This document shows, in pieces, positions 44,306 to 57,670 of a stretch of 64,000 nt of DNA; the first letter of the stretch is position 1; every line of letters begins with the position of its first letter. The stretch spans positions 62,001 to 126,000 of the forward strand of contig NZ_JAJLQY010000005.1 in the NCBI RefSeq assembly GCF_020991275.1, given 5' to 3'. Source of the stretch: Actinocorallia sp. API 0066 (GTDB taxonomy: Bacteria > Actinomycetota > Actinomycetes > Streptosporangiales > Streptosporangiaceae). The position numbers were made by a program, and so were the translations under genes. The notes under the pieces are model-generated. The model saw only the letters and a program-made list of their open reading frames with translations. It did not search any database and was not told where the DNA came from.

Positions 44306-44339
44306 GGGGCCGACCCTCCAACGATGGACGGTCAGCCCC
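44306..44339 (-). terminator. Terminator-like hairpin after rplO
   Basis: 9-10-bp stem with one mismatch (GGGGCCGACC with GGTCAGCCCC) 13 bases past the rplO stop. Confidence 0.6.
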
Positions 44340-44352
44340 GGTTCCACATCCG

Positions 44353-44799
44353 TCAGACCTGCTCGGCGGTTCCGCCGGCGGCCACGATCTTCTCCTTGGC
44401 GGAGCCGGAGAAGGCGTTCACCTTCACCTGCACGGCGACGGAGATGTCGCCGGTGCCCAGGATCTTCACCGGACGGCCGGCGCGGACCGCGCCCTTGGCC
44501 GCCAGGTCGGCGGCGGTGACCTCGCCACCGGACGGGTACAGCTCGGCCAGCTTGTCCAGGTTCACCACCTGGAACTCGACCCGGTTCGGGTTCTTGAAGC
44601 CCTTGAGCTTCGGAACCCGGCGGATCAGCGGCATCTGCCCGCCCTCAAAACCGACCGGAACCGTGTTGCGGGCCTTGGTGCCCTTGGTGCCACGGCCCGC
44701 GGTCTTGCCCTTGGACGCCTCACCGCGACCCTTGCGGGTCTTCTTCTTGTGGGCGCCGGGGGCCGGCTTGAGGTCGTGGACCTTCAGAGCCTCGCTCAT
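44353..44799 (-). CDS. rplO: 50S ribosomal protein L15
   Basis: Late-assembly protein, 148 aa. [40 protein letters not shown] and the C-terminal domain ending in GGTAEQV. ATG overlaps the rpmD stop (ATGA). Confidence 0.98.
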   Translation of the reverse strand: MSEALKVHDLKPAPGAHKKKTRKGRGEASKGKTAGRGTKGTKARNTVPVGFEGGQMPLIRRVPKLKGFKNPNRVEFQVVNLDKLAELYPSGGEVTAADLAAKGAVRAGRPVKILGTGDISVAVQVKVNAFSGSAKEKIVAAGGTAEQV

Positions 44800-44981
44800 G
44801 ATTCGACCTCCTCCACCTTCACCAGGTGGGCAACGGTGCGGATCAGGCCGATGACCTCGGGCTTGTCCTCGCGAACGACGCTCTGGCCGATCTTCTTGAG
44901 GCCCAGGGTCCGCAGCGAGTCCCGCTGGTTCTGCTTCTCGCTGATCACGGACTTGATCTGCGTGATCTTGAGCTGGCTCAT
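44796..44981 (-). CDS. rpmD: 50S ribosomal protein L30
   Basis: 61 aa: [20 protein letters not shown] and a [13 protein letters not shown] end. GTG/ATG overlaps with rpsE and rplO show coupled translation. Present only in some bacteria; normal in actinobacteria. Confidence 0.98.
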   Translation of the reverse strand: MSQLKITQIKSVISEKQNQRDSLRTLGLKKIGQSVVREDKPEVIGLIRTVAHLVKVEEVES

Positions 44982-45616
44982 GACGTCACCTCGGCCTTCG
45001 CGGCCTCAAGGCCGGCGGCGCGGGCGCGCAGCATGGCGGCGGGGGCGACGTCCTCGATCGGCAGGCCGCGCTTGGCCGCGATCTCCTCGGGCCGCTTCAG
45101 CTGCTTGAGCGCCGCCACCGTCGCGTGGACGATGTTGATGGCGTTCGAGGAGCCGAGCGACTTGGACAGGACGTCGTGGACGCCCGCGCACTCCAGCACG
45201 GCGCGCACCGGGCCACCGGCGATGACACCGGTACCGGGGCTGGCCGGCTTGAGCAGCACGACACCCGCGGCGGCCTCACCCTGCACGAGGTGCGGGATGG
45301 TGCCCTGGATCCTGGGGACCTTGAAGAAGTTCTTCTTGGCCTCTTCGACGCCCTTGGCGATGGCCGCGGGAACTTCCTTGGCCTTGCCGTAGCCGACGCC
45401 GACCGTGCCGTTGCCGTCGCCGACGATCACGAGGGCGGTGAAGCTGAAGCGACGACCACCCTTCACGACCTTGGCGACGCGGTTGATCGCGACGACGCGC
45501 TCGATGTAAGACGTGCCCTTGTCGGCGCCACCGCGGCGGTCGTCACGGCGTCCGTCACGACGGCCGTCACGACGCTCGCCGCCCTGGCCGCCTCCGCGAC
45601 TGGGAGCAGCTGCCAT
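44978..45616 (-). CDS. rpsE: 30S ribosomal protein S5
   Basis: 212 aa. Core S5 domains: [20 protein letters not shown] and [20 protein letters not shown]. The first about 38 residues form an Arg/Gly/Asp-rich disordered extension ([20 protein letters not shown]) beyond the common 165-aa core. Confidence 0.98.
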   Translation of the reverse strand: MAAAPSRGGGQGGERRDGRRDGRRDDRRGGADKGTSYIERVVAINRVAKVVKGGRRFSFTALVIVGDGNGTVGVGYGKAKEVPAAIAKGVEEAKKNFFKVPRIQGTIPHLVQGEAAAGVVLLKPASPGTGVIAGGPVRAVLECAGVHDVLSKSLGSSNAINIVHATVAALKQLKRPEEIAAKRGLPIEDVAPAAMLRARAAGLEAAKAEVTS

Positions 45617-45650
45617 TAGTGGTTCCTCTTCTCAGAGTGGGTCATGGAGG

Positions 45651-46037
45651 TCACAGTGCGAGACCCCCCTCACGGGCGCCGTCCGCGACGGCGGCGACAC
45701 GGCCGTGATACTTGTTGCCCGCGCGGTCGAAGACGACGGCCTCGACACCGGCGGCCTTGGCGCGCTCGGCGACGAGCTTGCCGACCTCCTTCGACTTCGC
45801 GGTCTTGTCGCCCTCGGCGGTCCGCAGCGCGGACTCCATGGTCGACGCCGACGCGACGGTCTTGCCCAGGGTGTCGTCGACGACCTGGACGAAGACGTGC
45901 TTGGTGGAGCGGGTCACGATGAGCCGCGGGCGCGTAGCCGTGCCGACGACCTTCTTGCGGACCCGAAGGTGGCGCCGCTTGCGGGAGACCGCCCGCGCGC
46001 TCGTGCCCTTCCGGAACAGGCCCTTGGTGCCAGCCAT
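45651..46037 (-). CDS. rplR: 50S ribosomal protein L18
   Basis: 5S rRNA binder, 128 aa: [20 protein letters not shown] and [20 protein letters not shown]. Two bases separate it from the rplF stop. Confidence 0.98.
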   Translation of the reverse strand: MAGTKGLFRKGTSARAVSRKRRHLRVRKKVVGTATRPRLIVTRSTKHVFVQVVDDTLGKTVASASTMESALRTAEGDKTAKSKEVGKLVAERAKAAGVEAVVFDRAGNKYHGRVAAVADGAREGGLAL

Positions 46038-46039
46038 GA

Positions 46040-46576
46040 CTACTTACCAGCCTTTCCGACCTTGCGGCGGATGTGCTCGCCCTGGTAGCGCACACCCTTG
46101 CCCTTGTACGGGTCGGGCTTGCGCAGCTTGCGAATGTTCGCCGCGACCTCGCCGACCTTCTGCTTGTCGATGCCCGCGACCTTGAACAGGGTCGGCTTCT
46201 CGACGGTGAAGGTGATGCCGTCCGGCGCCTCGACGACGATCGGGTGGCTGTAGCCGAGGGAGAACTCGAGGCTCTTGCCCTTGGCCACGACGCGGTAACC
46301 GACGCCCTGGATCTCCAGCGTCTTCTCGTAGCCCTGGGTGACACCCACGACCATGTTGAAGACCAGCGTGCGGGTCAGGCCGTGCAGGCCGCGCACCGTG
46401 TTGATGTCGTTGGGACGGGTGACCGTGATCACTCCGTCGTTGAGTTCGGCCTTGATCGGCTCAGCGATCGTGTGCTCAAGGGCGCCCTTGGGACCCTTGA
46501 CGGACACGACCTGGCCGTCGATCTTCACCTCGACTCCGCTGGGAACGGAGATGGGCAGACGTCCAATACGAGACAT
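46040..46576 (-). CDS. rplF: 50S ribosomal protein L6
   Basis: 178 aa, two repeated domains: [17 protein letters not shown] and the C-terminal [20 protein letters not shown]. Normal length. Confidence 0.98.
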   Translation of the reverse strand: MSRIGRLPISVPSGVEVKIDGQVVSVKGPKGALEHTIAEPIKAELNDGVITVTRPNDINTVRGLHGLTRTLVFNMVVGVTQGYEKTLEIQGVGYRVVAKGKSLEFSLGYSHPIVVEAPDGITFTVEKPTLFKVAGIDKQKVGEVAANIRKLRKPDPYKGKGVRYQGEHIRRKVGKAGK

Positions 46577-46593
46577 ATCTGATCCTCCTTCCG

Positions 46594-46992
46594 TTACCAG
46601 ACGTAGGCGAGGACTTCGCCGCCCACGCCGCGCTTGCCAGCCTGCTTGTCGGTCATCAGTCCGGAGGACGTCGAGATGATCGCGACGCCCAGTCCGCCCA
46701 GGACCTTCGGCAGGTTGTCCTTCTTCGCGTAGACCCGCAGACCGGGCTTGGAAACGCGCTTGATCCCGGCGATCGAACGCTCGCGGGTCGGCCCGAACTT
46801 CAGGTCGACGACGAGCTTCTTGCCCACCTCGGCGTCCTCAACGTGCCAGCCGTTGATGTAGCCCTCCTGCTGGAGGATCTCCGAGATGTGCGCCTTGATC
46901 TTCGAGTACGGCATCGACACGGTGTCGTGGTATGCCGAGTTCGCGTTGCGCAGACGCGTCAGCATGTCTGCGATCGGGTCGGTCATCGTCAT
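46594..46992 (-). CDS. rpsH: 30S ribosomal protein S8
   Basis: 132 aa: [20 protein letters not shown] and the C-terminal [21 protein letters not shown] at codon 3 is an alternative start. Preceded by an unusually long 269-bp gap from rpsN. Confidence 0.98.
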   Translation of the reverse strand: MTMTDPIADMLTRLRNANSAYHDTVSMPYSKIKAHISEILQQEGYINGWHVEDAEVGKKLVVDLKFGPTRERSIAGIKRVSKPGLRVYAKKDNLPKVLGGLGVAIISTSSGLMTDKQAGKRGVGGEVLAYVW

Positions 46993-47261
46993 GGCCGCTT
47001 GGCCCTCCTCGCTGCGGTTTCCAGCTGCCCCGGCTACTCGTCCGCGGGACGTCCGGGGACGTCGCGGAGCACAGGACCCTACGGACCTACAGCGCGGTCG
47101 TGGGCGCCGCTCAGAATCGGGCGCCCTGGGTTGTTGTACGTACGGTACGCGATCGGCGCCGCGACCGCCGAATCCACGGGTCTCCCCGGGGTTCCGGCGA
47201 CCGCGGCGGCACGATCGACGCGGTCTTCCGTGCGGCCGGTCTCACACCGGCCAGTCGGTCC
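46993..47261 (-). other. Long gap inside the spc operon, with hairpins
   Basis: No gene is seen in these 269 bases between rpsN and rpsH, an unusual break for a run of overlapping or close genes. Two perfect 7-bp hairpins occur: GACCGCG/CGCGGTC at 47199-47225 and GGCCGGT/ACCGGCC at 47234-47252, right after the rpsN stop. A terminator plus a second promoter, or an S8-type leader, are possible. Confidence 0.45.
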
Positions 47262-47447
47262 CTACCAGGACGACTTGGTGATGCCGGGCAGCTCGCCCCG
47301 GTGCGCCATCTCGCGGAAGCAGACACGGCACAGGCCGAACTTCCGGTAGACCGAGTGGGGACGGCCGCAGCGCGAGCAGCGGGTGTAGCCCCGGACGGCG
47401 AACTTGGGCTTGCGGGCTGCCTTGGCGATCAGCGCCTTCTTAGCCAT
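47262..47447 (-). CDS. rpsN: 30S ribosomal protein S14 (zinc type)
   Basis: 61 aa short type with CSRC...CRVC zinc knuckle (residues about 24-43: [20 protein letters not shown]). The N-terminus [20 protein letters not shown] and ending ITKSSW are standard. ATG overlaps the rplE stop (TGATG). Confidence 0.98.
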   Translation of the reverse strand: MAKKALIAKAARKPKFAVRGYTRCSRCGRPHSVYRKFGLCRVCFREMAHRGELPGITKSSW

Positions 47448-48016
47448 CAGGCCTCCTTGAACGGGAAGCCGAGGAGCTTCAGCAGCGCCCGGCCCTCTTC
47501 GTCGTTGGTCGCGGTCGTCACGATGGTGATGTCCATACCGCGCTGGCGGTCGACCTTGTCGACGTCGACCTCGTGGAACATGACCTGCTCGGTGAGGCCG
47601 AAGGTGTAGTTGCCACGGCCGTCGAACTGCTTGGGCGACAGGCCGCGGAAGTCGCGGATGCGCGGGAGCGCGAGCGACAGCAGCCGGTCGAGGAACTCCC
47701 ACATGCGGTCGCCGCGCAGCGTGACGTGCGCGCCGATCGGCATGCCCTCGCGCAGCTTGAACTGCGCGATCGACTTCTTGGCCCGCGCGACGGCGGGCTT
47801 CTGGCCGGTGATGGCGGTGAGGTCCTTGACGGCGCCTTCGATGAGCTTGGCGTCGCGGGCGGCCTCGCCCACACCCATGTTCACCACGATCTTGGTCAGA
47901 CCGGGGATCTGCATGACGTTCTCGTAGCCGAACTGCTCGCGCAGCGCGTCCTTGATCTCGCTGCGGTAGCGCAGCTTCAGCCGCGGCTGCGGAATCTCGA
48001 CGGTGGTCTCGGTCAT
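47447..48016 (-). CDS. rplE: 50S ribosomal protein L5
   Basis: 5S rRNA/P-site tRNA bridge protein, 189 aa: [60 protein letters not shown]. Normal length. Confidence 0.98.
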   Translation of the reverse strand: MTETTVEIPQPRLKLRYRSEIKDALREQFGYENVMQIPGLTKIVVNMGVGEAARDAKLIEGAVKDLTAITGQKPAVARAKKSIAQFKLREGMPIGAHVTLRGDRMWEFLDRLLSLALPRIRDFRGLSPKQFDGRGNYTFGLTEQVMFHEVDVDKVDRQRGMDITIVTTATNDEEGRALLKLLGFPFKEA

Positions 48017-48018
48017 GT

Positions 48019-48321
48019 TCAGATCTCCTTGCCGGTACGACGCGAGATCCGGACCTTCTTGCCGTCTTCGTTGACCGTGTAGCCCACGCGAGTCGGCTTG
48101 CCATCCTCGACCAGCGCGACATTGCTGACGTGCAGCGGCGCCTCGACGGTGACGATCCCGCCGCCCTTGCCCTGGGCGTCGACCTTGGTGTTCTTCTTGA
48201 TGAGGTTGGCGCCCTCGACGGTGACGCGCTCACGCTTCACGTCGATGGCGATGACCTTGCCGGTGGCGCCCTTGGACTTGCCGGCGATGACGATGACCTC
48301 GTCGCCCTTGCGGATCTTCAT
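48019..48321 (-). CDS. rplX: 50S ribosomal protein L24
   Basis: Assembly initiator, 100 aa, KOW motif [20 protein letters not shown] at the start. Its ATG overlaps the rplN stop (TAATG). Confidence 0.98.
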   Translation of the reverse strand: MKIRKGDEVIVIAGKSKGATGKVIAIDVKRERVTVEGANLIKKNTKVDAQGKGGGIVTVEAPLHVSNVALVEDGKPTRVGYTVNEDGKKVRISRRTGKEI

Positions 48322-48689
48322 TACAGCACCTCCGGCGCGAGCGAGACGATGCGCATGAACTTCTTCTCGCGCAGCTCGCGGCCGACCGGGCCGAAGATGC
48401 GGGTACCGCGCGGGTCCCCGCCGTCCTTGATGAGCACGGCCGCGTTCTCGTCGAAACGAATGTAGGAACCGTCGGGGCGACGGACTTCCTTGCGCGTGCG
48501 GACGACGACCGCCTTGACGACGTCACCCTTCTTCACGCCGGCCGCGGGAAGGGCGTCCTTCACCGTGGCGACGATGATGTCGCCGATGCCCGCATAGCGC
48601 CGACCGGAGCCACCGAGCACCCGGATGCAGAGGATCTCCTTCGCACCCGTGTTGTCGGCGACCTTCAGTCGCGACTCCTGCTGGATCAC
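48321..48689 (-). CDS. rplN: 50S ribosomal protein L14
   Basis: 122 aa: [20 protein letters not shown] and [19 protein letters not shown] start at 48689. Preceded by a 147-bp gap from rpsQ that can fold. Confidence 0.98.
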   Translation of the reverse strand: MIQQESRLKVADNTGAKEILCIRVLGGSGRRYAGIGDIIVATVKDALPAAGVKKGDVVKAVVVRTRKEVRRPDGSYIRFDENAAVLIKDGGDPRGTRIFGPVGRELREKKFMRIVSLAPEVL

Positions 48690-48790
48690 TTCTAACTCCT
48701 GTTGGTTCTCACCGGTTCTCCGGGCTGTGAGACACGCCGGAGCCTGGTGGATCTGCCCTCCCGGAATCGGCCCGGAAGGGGGAGTGCGGG

Positions 48791-48818
48791 GAGCTGCCTC
48801 GGCACACCGGGGCAGCTC
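48791..48818 (-). other. Hairpin between rpsQ and rplN
   Basis: 12-bp stem with one G-T pair (GAGCTGCCTCGG with CCGGGGCAGCTC) and CACA loop, 19 bases past the rpsQ stop. Could be a partial terminator or leader hairpin. Confidence 0.55.
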
Positions 48819-48836
48819 GGCCCCCCGCAGGTCCAG

Positions 48837-49112
48837 TTACTTGGCCTTCTCCAGGATCTCCACGACGCGCCAGCGCTTGGTCGCCGACAGCGGCCGGGTC
48901 TCCATGAGCCGGACCCTGTCGCCGACGCCGCACGTGTTGGCCTCGTCGTGCGCCTTGTACTTGGTGGTACGGCGGATGATCTTGCCGTACAGGCGGTGCT
49001 TGACGCGGTCCTCAACGGCGACGACGACGGTCTTGTCCATCTTGTCGCTGACCACGAGGCCCTCCCGGACCTTGCGGTTCCCGCGCTCGACTGTCTCGGT
49101 GGTCTCGCTCAC
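48837..49112 (-). CDS. rpsQ: 30S ribosomal protein S17
   Basis: 91 aa: [20 protein letters not shown] and [19 protein letters not shown] overlaps the rpmC stop by four bases. Confidence 0.98.
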   Translation of the reverse strand: MSETTETVERGNRKVREGLVVSDKMDKTVVVAVEDRVKHRLYGKIIRRTTKYKAHDEANTCGVGDRVRLMETRPLSATKRWRVVEILEKAK

Positions 49113-49336
49113 TTCTCGCCCTCCTCGGCAACGGTGACGATGCCGAGCTCGCGCTCCCGCATCACGGTGTAGATGCGGGCGATCTCACGCTTGACCGTCC
49201 GCAGCCGCCCGTGGTTCTCCAGCTGACCGGTAGCCGCCTGGAACCGGAGGTTGAACAGCTCCTCCTTGAATTCCTTCAGCTTGGTCACCAGCTCGTCCTC
49301 GGGCTGGGTGCGCAGGTCTTCGGCCGTGTTCGCCAT
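49109..49336 (-). CDS. rpmC: 50S ribosomal protein L29
   Basis: 75 aa: [20 protein letters not shown] and [22 protein letters not shown] 49336 overlaps the rplP stop (TAATG). Confidence 0.98.
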   Translation of the reverse strand: MANTAEDLRTQPEDELVTKLKEFKEELFNLRFQAATGQLENHGRLRTVKREIARIYTVMRERELGIVTVAEEGEK

Positions 49337-49752
49337 TACTCGCCCACCTCCCTCTTCACGATCCGGCACTTCATGGGCAGCTTGTGGATGGCGCGGGTGA
49401 GCGCCTCACGAGCGATCTCTTCGTTCGGGTAGGACAGCTCGAACATCACCCGACCGGGCTTGACGTTCGCGATCCACCACTCGGGGGAGCCCTTGCCGGA
49501 ACCCATGCGGGTCTCGGCGGGCTTCTTCGTCAGCGGGCGGTCCGGGAAGATGTTGATCCAGACCTTGCCGCCACGACGGATGTGACGGGTCATGGCGATA
49601 CGCGCGGACTCGATCTGCCGGTTGGTCACGTAGTGACCCTCGACAGCCTGGATGCCGTACTCGCCGAACGTCACCTTCGTACCGCCCTTGGCCATTCCAC
49701 GGCGCTTCGGGTGGTGCTGCTTACGGTGCTTGACCCTGCGAGGGATCAGCAT
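49336..49752 (-). CDS. rplP: 50S ribosomal protein L16
   Basis: 138 aa: [20 protein letters not shown] and [40 protein letters not shown]. Normal length. Confidence 0.98.
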   Translation of the reverse strand: MLIPRRVKHRKQHHPKRRGMAKGGTKVTFGEYGIQAVEGHYVTNRQIESARIAMTRHIRRGGKVWINIFPDRPLTKKPAETRMGSGKGSPEWWIANVKPGRVMFELSYPNEEIAREALTRAIHKLPMKCRIVKREVGE

Positions 49753-49757
49753 GGAAC

Positions 49758-50584
<827 letters not shown>

Positions 50585-50585
<1 letters not shown>

Positions 50586-50956
50586 TACCGGGCCCTCCTT
50601 GTCTTCCTGACCGGCGCGCCCTCATCGACGGACTCGACGACCACGGTGATGTGGCTGGTGCGCTTGTTGATGCGGTAGGCGCGGCCCTGCGCGCGCGGCC
50701 GGAACCGCTTCAGGGTCGGACCCTCGTCAACCCAGGTGCGGGAGACGACGAGCGTGTCCTGCGCCAGGTTGAAGTTGTGGGTGGCGTTGGCGATGGCGCT
50801 GTTCAGCACCTTGCCGACCGGCTCGCTGGCTGCCTGAGGGGCGAAGCGCAGCACAGCCTGAGCCTCCGCGGCCGACAGGCCACGGATGAGGTCCACCACG
50901 CGGCGGGCCTTCCTGGGCGTGACGCGGATGAACCGCGCCTGGGCCCTGGCTTCCAT
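50585..50956 (-). CDS. rplV: 50S ribosomal protein L22
   Basis: 123 aa: [20 protein letters not shown] and [20 protein letters not shown] (exit-tunnel hairpin). ATG 50956 chosen at [11 protein letters not shown]; the upstream extension is not conserved. Confidence 0.98.
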
Positions 50957-50985
50957 GACTGTTCCTCTCGTGTGATTGCTGTGCT

Positions 50986-51267
50986 TCAGCCTCGGCGGCT
51001 GCGGCGGTCTTCCTTGACGTGGCTGCGGAACGTGCGGGTGAGCGCGAACTCGCCCAGCTTGTGCCCGACCATCGACTCGCTGATGAAGACCGGGACGTGC
51101 TTGCGGCCGTCGTGCACGGCGATCGTGTGGCCGATCATCTCCGGCACGATCATGGAGCGCCGCGACCACGTCTTGATGACGTTGTGGGTCCCCTTCTCGT
51201 TCTGCGCGTCCACCTTCTTGATCAGGTGGTCGTCCACGAAGGGGCCCTTCTTCAGGCTGCGTGGCAT
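50986..51267 (-). CDS. rpsS: 30S ribosomal protein S19
   Basis: 93 aa: [19 protein letters not shown] and [20 protein letters not shown]. Normal length. Confidence 0.98.
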   Translation of the reverse strand: MPRSLKKGPFVDDHLIKKVDAQNEKGTHNVIKTWSRRSMIVPEMIGHTIAVHDGRKHVPVFISESMVGHKLGEFALTRTFRSHVKEDRRSRRG

Positions 51268-51275
51268 GACGGCTC

Positions 51276-52109
51276 CTACCGCTTCTTGTTGCTGCGACGA
51301 CGGACGATCAGCTTGTCGCTGGGCTTGTTGGGCCGACGGGTGCGGCCTTCCTTCTGGCCCCACGGGCTGACCGGGTGGCGTCCACCGGAGGTCTTGCCCT
51401 CGCCACCGCCGTGCGGGTGGTCGATCGGGTTCATGGCGACACCGCGGACGGTCGGGCGCTTGCCCTTCCAGCGCATGCGGCCGGCCTTGCCCCAGTTGAT
51501 GTTCGACTGCTCGGCGTTGCCGACCTCGCCGACGGTCGCGCGGCAGCGCACGTCGACCTTGCGCATCTCACCGGACGGCATGCGCAGCGTGGCGTAGGTG
51601 CCCTCCTTGGCGAGGAGCTGCGCGCCGGAACCCGCGGAGCGGGCCAGCTTGGCGCCGCCGCCCGGGCGCAGCTCGATGGCGTGCACCACGGTACCGGCGG
51701 GGATGTTGCGCAGCGGGAGGCAGTTGCCGGGCTTGATGTCGGCGCCGGCGCCGTTCTCCACCGGGTCGCCCTGGCGCAGGCCCTGCGGCGCGAGGATGTA
51801 GCGCTTCTCGCCGTCCGCGTAGTGCAGCAGCGCGATGCGCGCCGTGCGGTTCGGGTCGTACTCGATGTGCGCGACCTTGGCCGGGATCCCGTCCTTGTCG
51901 TGGCGACGGAAGTCGATCACCCGGTAGGCGCGCTTGTGCCCGCCGCCCTGGTGGCGCGTGGTGATGCGGCCGTGGTTGTTCCGGCCGCCCTTCTTGGGAA
52001 GCGGTCGCAGCAGCGACTTCTCCGGCTCGGCGCGGGTGATCTCGACGAAGTCGGCCACGCTGGAGCCGCGACGACCGGGAGTCGTCGGCTTGTACTTACG
52101 GATGCCCAT
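51276..52109 (-). CDS. rplB: 50S ribosomal protein L2
   Basis: 277 aa, near the peptidyl-transferase centre: conserved C-terminal block [20 protein letters not shown] with the functional His. OB and SH3-like domains full length. Confidence 0.98.
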   Translation of the reverse strand: MGIRKYKPTTPGRRGSSVADFVEITRAEPEKSLLRPLPKKGGRNNHGRITTRHQGGGHKRAYRVIDFRRHDKDGIPAKVAHIEYDPNRTARIALLHYADGEKRYILAPQGLRQGDPVENGAGADIKPGNCLPLRNIPAGTVVHAIELRPGGGAKLARSAGSGAQLLAKEGTYATLRMPSGEMRKVDVRCRATVGEVGNAEQSNINWGKAGRMRWKGKRPTVRGVAMNPIDHPHGGGEGKTSGGRHPVSPWGQKEGRTRRPNKPSDKLIVRRRSNKKR

Positions 52110-52147
52110 CTTTTTCGTTCATCCCATCCAGTTCGGTGCCTGCGGCC

Positions 52148-52447
52148 TTACGCCTGAGGCCCGAAAATGTCGATCCGCTCGCCCTCAGCCAGGCTGACGA
52201 TCGCGCGCTTGGTGTCCTTGCGCTTGCCGTAGCCGTAGCGGGTGCGCTTGCGCTTGCCCTGCCGGTTGATCGTGTTGACGCCGGTGACCTTGACGCCGAA
52301 GACCTCTTCCACCGCCTGGCGGATCTGGACCTTGTTGGCGTCCGGCGCGACGAGGAAGGTGTACTTGCCCTCGTCGAGCAGGCCGTAGGACTTCTCGGAC
52401 ACGACCGGCGCGAGAAGGATGTCCCGGGGGTCGTAGATCTTGCTCAC
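52148..52447 (-). CDS. rplW: 50S ribosomal protein L23
   Basis: 99 aa: [20 protein letters not shown] and [20 protein letters not shown]. Docking site for trigger factor and SRP. GTG overlaps the rplD stop. Confidence 0.98.
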   Translation of the reverse strand: MSKIYDPRDILLAPVVSEKSYGLLDEGKYTFLVAPDANKVQIRQAVEEVFGVKVTGVNTINRQGKRKRTRYGYGKRKDTKRAIVSLAEGERIDIFGPQA

Positions 52448-53049
52448 TTGACTGCCCCCTTGGCGTGCGCGAGGAACTCCTCGTAGCCCTTCTCGGTGAA
52501 CACGATGTCGTCATTGACCATGACGTCGTAGGTGTTCAGCTGGTCGGCGACGATCACGTGCACGCTCGGCTCGTTGCGCAGCGACTTCCAGGTCAGGTCG
52601 TCCTCGCGGTCCAGGACCACGAGCACGCGCCTGGCGGAGGTCACCTCGCGCAGCGCCTTCACGGCGGTCTTCGTCTTGGGGGTCTCCCCCTCGACCAGGC
52701 CGCTGATGACGTGGACCTGGCCGACGCGGGCCCGGTCGCTGAGCGCGCCGCGCAGCGCGGCCGCCTTCATCTTCTTCGGCGTCTTCTGGCTGTAGTCGCG
52801 CGGCTGCGGGCCGTGGACGACGCCACCGCCGGCGAACTGCGGAGCCCGGGTCGAACCCTGGCGGGCGCGGCCGGTGCCCTTCTGGCGGTACGGCTTCTTG
52901 CCGCCGCCGCTGACCTCGCCGCGGGTCTTGGTCTTGTGCGTGCCCTGGCGGGCCGCGGCCAGCTGCGCCACCACGACCTGGTGGATCAGCGGCACGTTGA
53001 CCTTGACCTCGAAGATCTCGGGGGCCAGCTCGACGTTGACCTTCGTCAC
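52444..53049 (-). CDS. rplD: 50S ribosomal protein L4
   Basis: 201 aa: [20 protein letters not shown] loop (about 51-70) reaching the tunnel. GTG overlaps the rplC stop by four bases. Confidence 0.98.
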   Translation of the reverse strand: MTKVNVELAPEIFEVKVNVPLIHQVVVAQLAAARQGTHKTKTRGEVSGGGKKPYRQKGTGRARQGSTRAPQFAGGGVVHGPQPRDYSQKTPKKMKAAALRGALSDRARVGQVHVISGLVEGETPKTKTAVKALREVTSARRVLVVLDREDDLTWKSLRNEPSVHVIVADQLNTYDVMVNDDIVFTEKGYEEFLAHAKGAVK

Positions 53050-53702
53050 GACTGGTTCTCCAACTTCTTCACGGCGTTGCGGATCAGCACCACGCCGCCG
53101 TTGGGGCCGGGCACCGCACCCTTGACGAGGATGAGGTTCTTCTCGGCGTCCACGGCGTGCACGGTGAGGTTCTGGATGGTCTTGCGGGCCGAGCCCATGC
53201 GCCCGGCCATCCGCAGGCCCTTGAAGACGCGGCCGGGGGTCGCGCAGCCGCCGATGGAGCCCGGCGAGCGGTGCTTGCGCTGCACGCCGTGGCCGGCGCC
53301 CAGGCCGGCGAAGCCGTGCCGCTTCATGACACCCGCAAAACCCTTGCCCTTGCTGGTGCCGGTGACGTCGATCTTCTGACCCGGCTCGAAGGTCGAGGCG
53401 GTGATCTCCTGACCGAGGGTGTACTCGCCCGCGTCGTCGGTGCGCAGCTCCACGAGGTAGCGGCGGGGCGTGACGCCCGCCTTCGTGAAGTGCCCAGCCA
53501 GCGGCTTGTTGACCTTGCGCGGATCGATCTGGCCGAAACCGAGCTGCACGGCGTTGTAGCCGTCGTTCTCGGTGGAGCGGACCTGGGTCACGACATTGGG
53601 CCCGGCGAGGACGACGGTCACCGGAACGATCCGGCCCTCATCGTCGTAAACCTGGGTCATGCCGAGCTTCTCGCCCAGGACGCCCTTCCTGTTGACGCTC
53701 AT
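53046..53702 (-). CDS. rplC: 50S ribosomal protein L3
   Basis: 218 aa from ATG 53702: [20 protein letters not shown] and the central loop [16 protein letters not shown]. Upstream in-frame region overlaps rpsJ and is not conserved. Confidence 0.98.
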   Translation of the reverse strand: MSVNRKGVLGEKLGMTQVYDDEGRIVPVTVVLAGPNVVTQVRSTENDGYNAVQLGFGQIDPRKVNKPLAGHFTKAGVTPRRYLVELRTDDAGEYTLGQEITASTFEPGQKIDVTGTSKGKGFAGVMKRHGFAGLGAGHGVQRKHRSPGSIGGCATPGRVFKGLRMAGRMGSARKTIQNLTVHAVDAEKNLILVKGAVPGPNGGVVLIRNAVKKLENQS

Positions 53703-53710
53703 CGTGTTCC

Positions 53711-54019
53711 TTAGAGCTTGATCTCGATGTCCACGCCCGCGGGGAGGTCGAGCCGCATGAGCGAGTCGACCGTCTTCGGGGTGGGGTCGATGATGTCGAT
53801 CAGCCGCTTGTGCGTGCGCATCTCGAAGTGCTCGCGGCTGTCCTTGTACTTGTGCGGCGAGCGGATGACGCAGTACACGTTCTTCTCGGTCGGCAGCGGC
53901 ACCGGGCCGGCGACCTTGGCGCCAGTCCGCGTGACAGTCTCCACGATCTTCTTCGCCGAGCTGTCGATGACCTCGTGGTCGTAGGCCTTGAGCCGGATGC
54001 GGATCTTCTGTCCCGCCAT
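53711..54019 (-). CDS. rpsJ: 30S ribosomal protein S10 / NusE
   Basis: 102 aa: [20 protein letters not shown] and the tRNA-facing loop around [20 protein letters not shown]. Also binds NusB in antitermination. Begins the S10 operon after a 215-bp spacer. Confidence 0.98.
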   Translation of the reverse strand: MAGQKIRIRLKAYDHEVIDSSAKKIVETVTRTGAKVAGPVPLPTEKNVYCVIRSPHKYKDSREHFEMRTHKRLIDIIDPTPKTVDSLMRLDLPAGVDIEIKL

Positions 54020-54114
54020 GGTGCCCTCGGTGTCCTTTACTGCTCAAGCGGCGAGTTGTGGACTCTCCGCTATTAACCTCCCGCTCTCGCGAGAGGCGGG
54101 CTGACGTGTCAAAT

Positions 54115-54134
54115 GCGAGTGCTTGCGCACTCGC
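54115..54134 (-). other. Hairpin upstream of the S10 operon
   Basis: GCGAGTGC-GCAA-GCACTCGC: perfect 8-bp stem with a GNRA-type tetraloop on the transcribed strand. A TTGACA (54107-54112) lies directly beyond, but no well-spaced -10 follows. Possible leader or promoter element of the S10 operon. Confidence 0.45.
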
Positions 54135-54168
54135 GGCGTGCCCCTGGAAAAAGGGCCAGAGGCAATGA

Positions 54169-54223
54169 TATGTGACCGCGGGGGTACCTTCCGCGGTACG
54201 GGGCACTCCCCCGCGGTCACATA
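54169..54223 (-). terminator. tuf terminator
   Basis: Perfect 16-bp stem (TATGTGACCGCGGGGG with CCCCCGCGGTCACATA) and 23-nt loop, starting 12 bases past the tuf stop. On the transcribed strand CCCTTTTTCC occurs about 20 bases later. The strongest hairpin here along with that of rpsI. Confidence 0.9.
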
Positions 54224-54234
54224 CGTGTGTGGTC

Positions 54235-55428
54235 CTACTTGAGGATCTTGACGACGCGGCCCGCGCCGACGGTCCGGCCACCCTCACGGATGGCGAACTT
54301 GAGGCCCTCCTCCATGGCGACCGGCTGGATCAGGTTGACCGTCATGTCGGTGTTGTCGCCCGGCATGACCATCTCGGTGCCCTCGGGGAGGTTCACCACG
54401 CCGGTCACGTCGGTCGTCCGGAAGTAGAACTGCGGACGGTAGTTGTTGAAGAACGGGGTGTGGCGCCCGCCCTCGTCCTTGCTCAGGATGTAGACCTGCG
54501 CGGTGAACTCGGTGTGCGGGGTGTTGGTGCCCGGCTTGATGACACACTGGCCGCGCTCGACGTCCTCGCGCTTGATGCCACGGAGCAGGAGGCCGACGTT
54601 GTCGCCCGCCTGGCCCTGGTCGAGCAGCTTGCGGAACATCTCCACACCGGTGACGGTGGTGGAGGTGCTCTTCTCCTTGATGCCGATGATGTCGACGACC
54701 TCGTTGACGTTCACGACGCCGCGCTCGATCCGACCGGTGACGACGGTGCCACGACCGGTGATCGAGAACACGTCCTCGATCGGCATCAGGAACGGCTTGT
54801 CGGTGTCACGCTCGGGCTGCGGGATGTTCTCGTCCACGGCCTTCATGAGCTCGAGGATGGAACCGGCCCACTTCTCGTCGCCCTGGAGCGCCTGGTAGGC
54901 GGAGACGCGCACGACCGGGACGTCGTCGCCCGGGAACTCGTACTCCGACAGCAGCTCGCGGACCTCGAGCTCGACGAGCTCCAGGATCTCCTCGTCGTCC
55001 ACCATGTCACACTTGTTCAGCGCGACGACGATGTAGGGCACGCCGACCTGGCGGGCCAGGAGCACGTGCTCCTTGGTCTGCGGCATCGGGCCGTCGGTGG
55101 CGGCCACGACCAGGATCGCGCCGTCCATCTGGGCGGCACCGGTGATCATGTTCTTGATGTAGTCCGCGTGACCCGGGCAGTCCACGTGGGCGTAGTGCCG
55201 CGCCGCGGTCTGGTACTCGACGTGCGCGATCGAGATGGTGATACCGCGCTCGCGCTCCTCGGGCGCCTTGTCGATGTCCTCGAACGGCGTGAACGGGTTG
55301 ACGTCCGGGTAGGCGTCGTGCAGCACCTTGGTGATCGCCGCGGTAAGAGTGGTCTTACCGTGGTCGATGTGACCGATGGTGCCGATGTTTACGTGCGGCT
55401 TCGTCCGCTCGAACTTGGCCTTCGCCAC
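54235..55428 (-). CDS. tuf: Elongation factor Tu
   Basis: 397 aa. G1 [12 protein letters not shown]3 DCPGHADY, G4 NKCDMVDD, domains 2 and 3 full length, C-terminus GRVVKILK. The effector-region Thr is present in the [10 protein letters not shown] segment. ATG has a GAGGAGAACC-type SD. It is followed by a strong terminator, so the S10 operon behind it probably has its own start. Confidence 0.98.
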   Translation of the reverse strand: MAKAKFERTKPHVNIGTIGHIDHGKTTLTAAITKVLHDAYPDVNPFTPFEDIDKAPEERERGITISIAHVEYQTAARHYAHVDCPGHADYIKNMITGAAQMDGAILVVAATDGPMPQTKEHVLLARQVGVPYIVVALNKCDMVDDEEILELVELEVRELLSEYEFPGDDVPVVRVSAYQALQGDEKWAGSILELMKAVDENIPQPERDTDKPFLMPIEDVFSITGRGTVVTGRIERGVVNVNEVVDIIGIKEKSTSTTVTGVEMFRKLLDQGQAGDNVGLLLRGIKREDVERGQCVIKPGTNTPHTEFTAQVYILSKDEGGRHTPFFNNYRPQFYFRTTDVTGVVNLPEGTEMVMPGDNTDMTVNLIQPVAMEEGLKFAIREGGRTVGAGRVVKILK

Positions 55429-55467
55429 GAGGTTCTCCTCAGTGATTCTGACGTGCTCTGTGGGTCA

Positions 55468-55485
55468 CCCCCGCCGAGGCGGGGG
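55468..55485 (-). terminator. Hairpin between fusA and tuf
   Basis: CCCCCGC-CGAG-GCGGGGG: 7-bp G/C stem in the 89-bp fusA-tuf gap. It may partly terminate or mark processing. Confidence 0.5.
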
Positions 55486-55517
55486 CTCAACTTGGCTTCT
55501 GGTGCCTCGGGTGCGGG

Positions 55518-57629
<2,112 letters not shown>

Positions 57630-57670
57630 TGTGCTCGCGTCCTTGCTCTCGTGGGTTCAGCCGACCGCTG

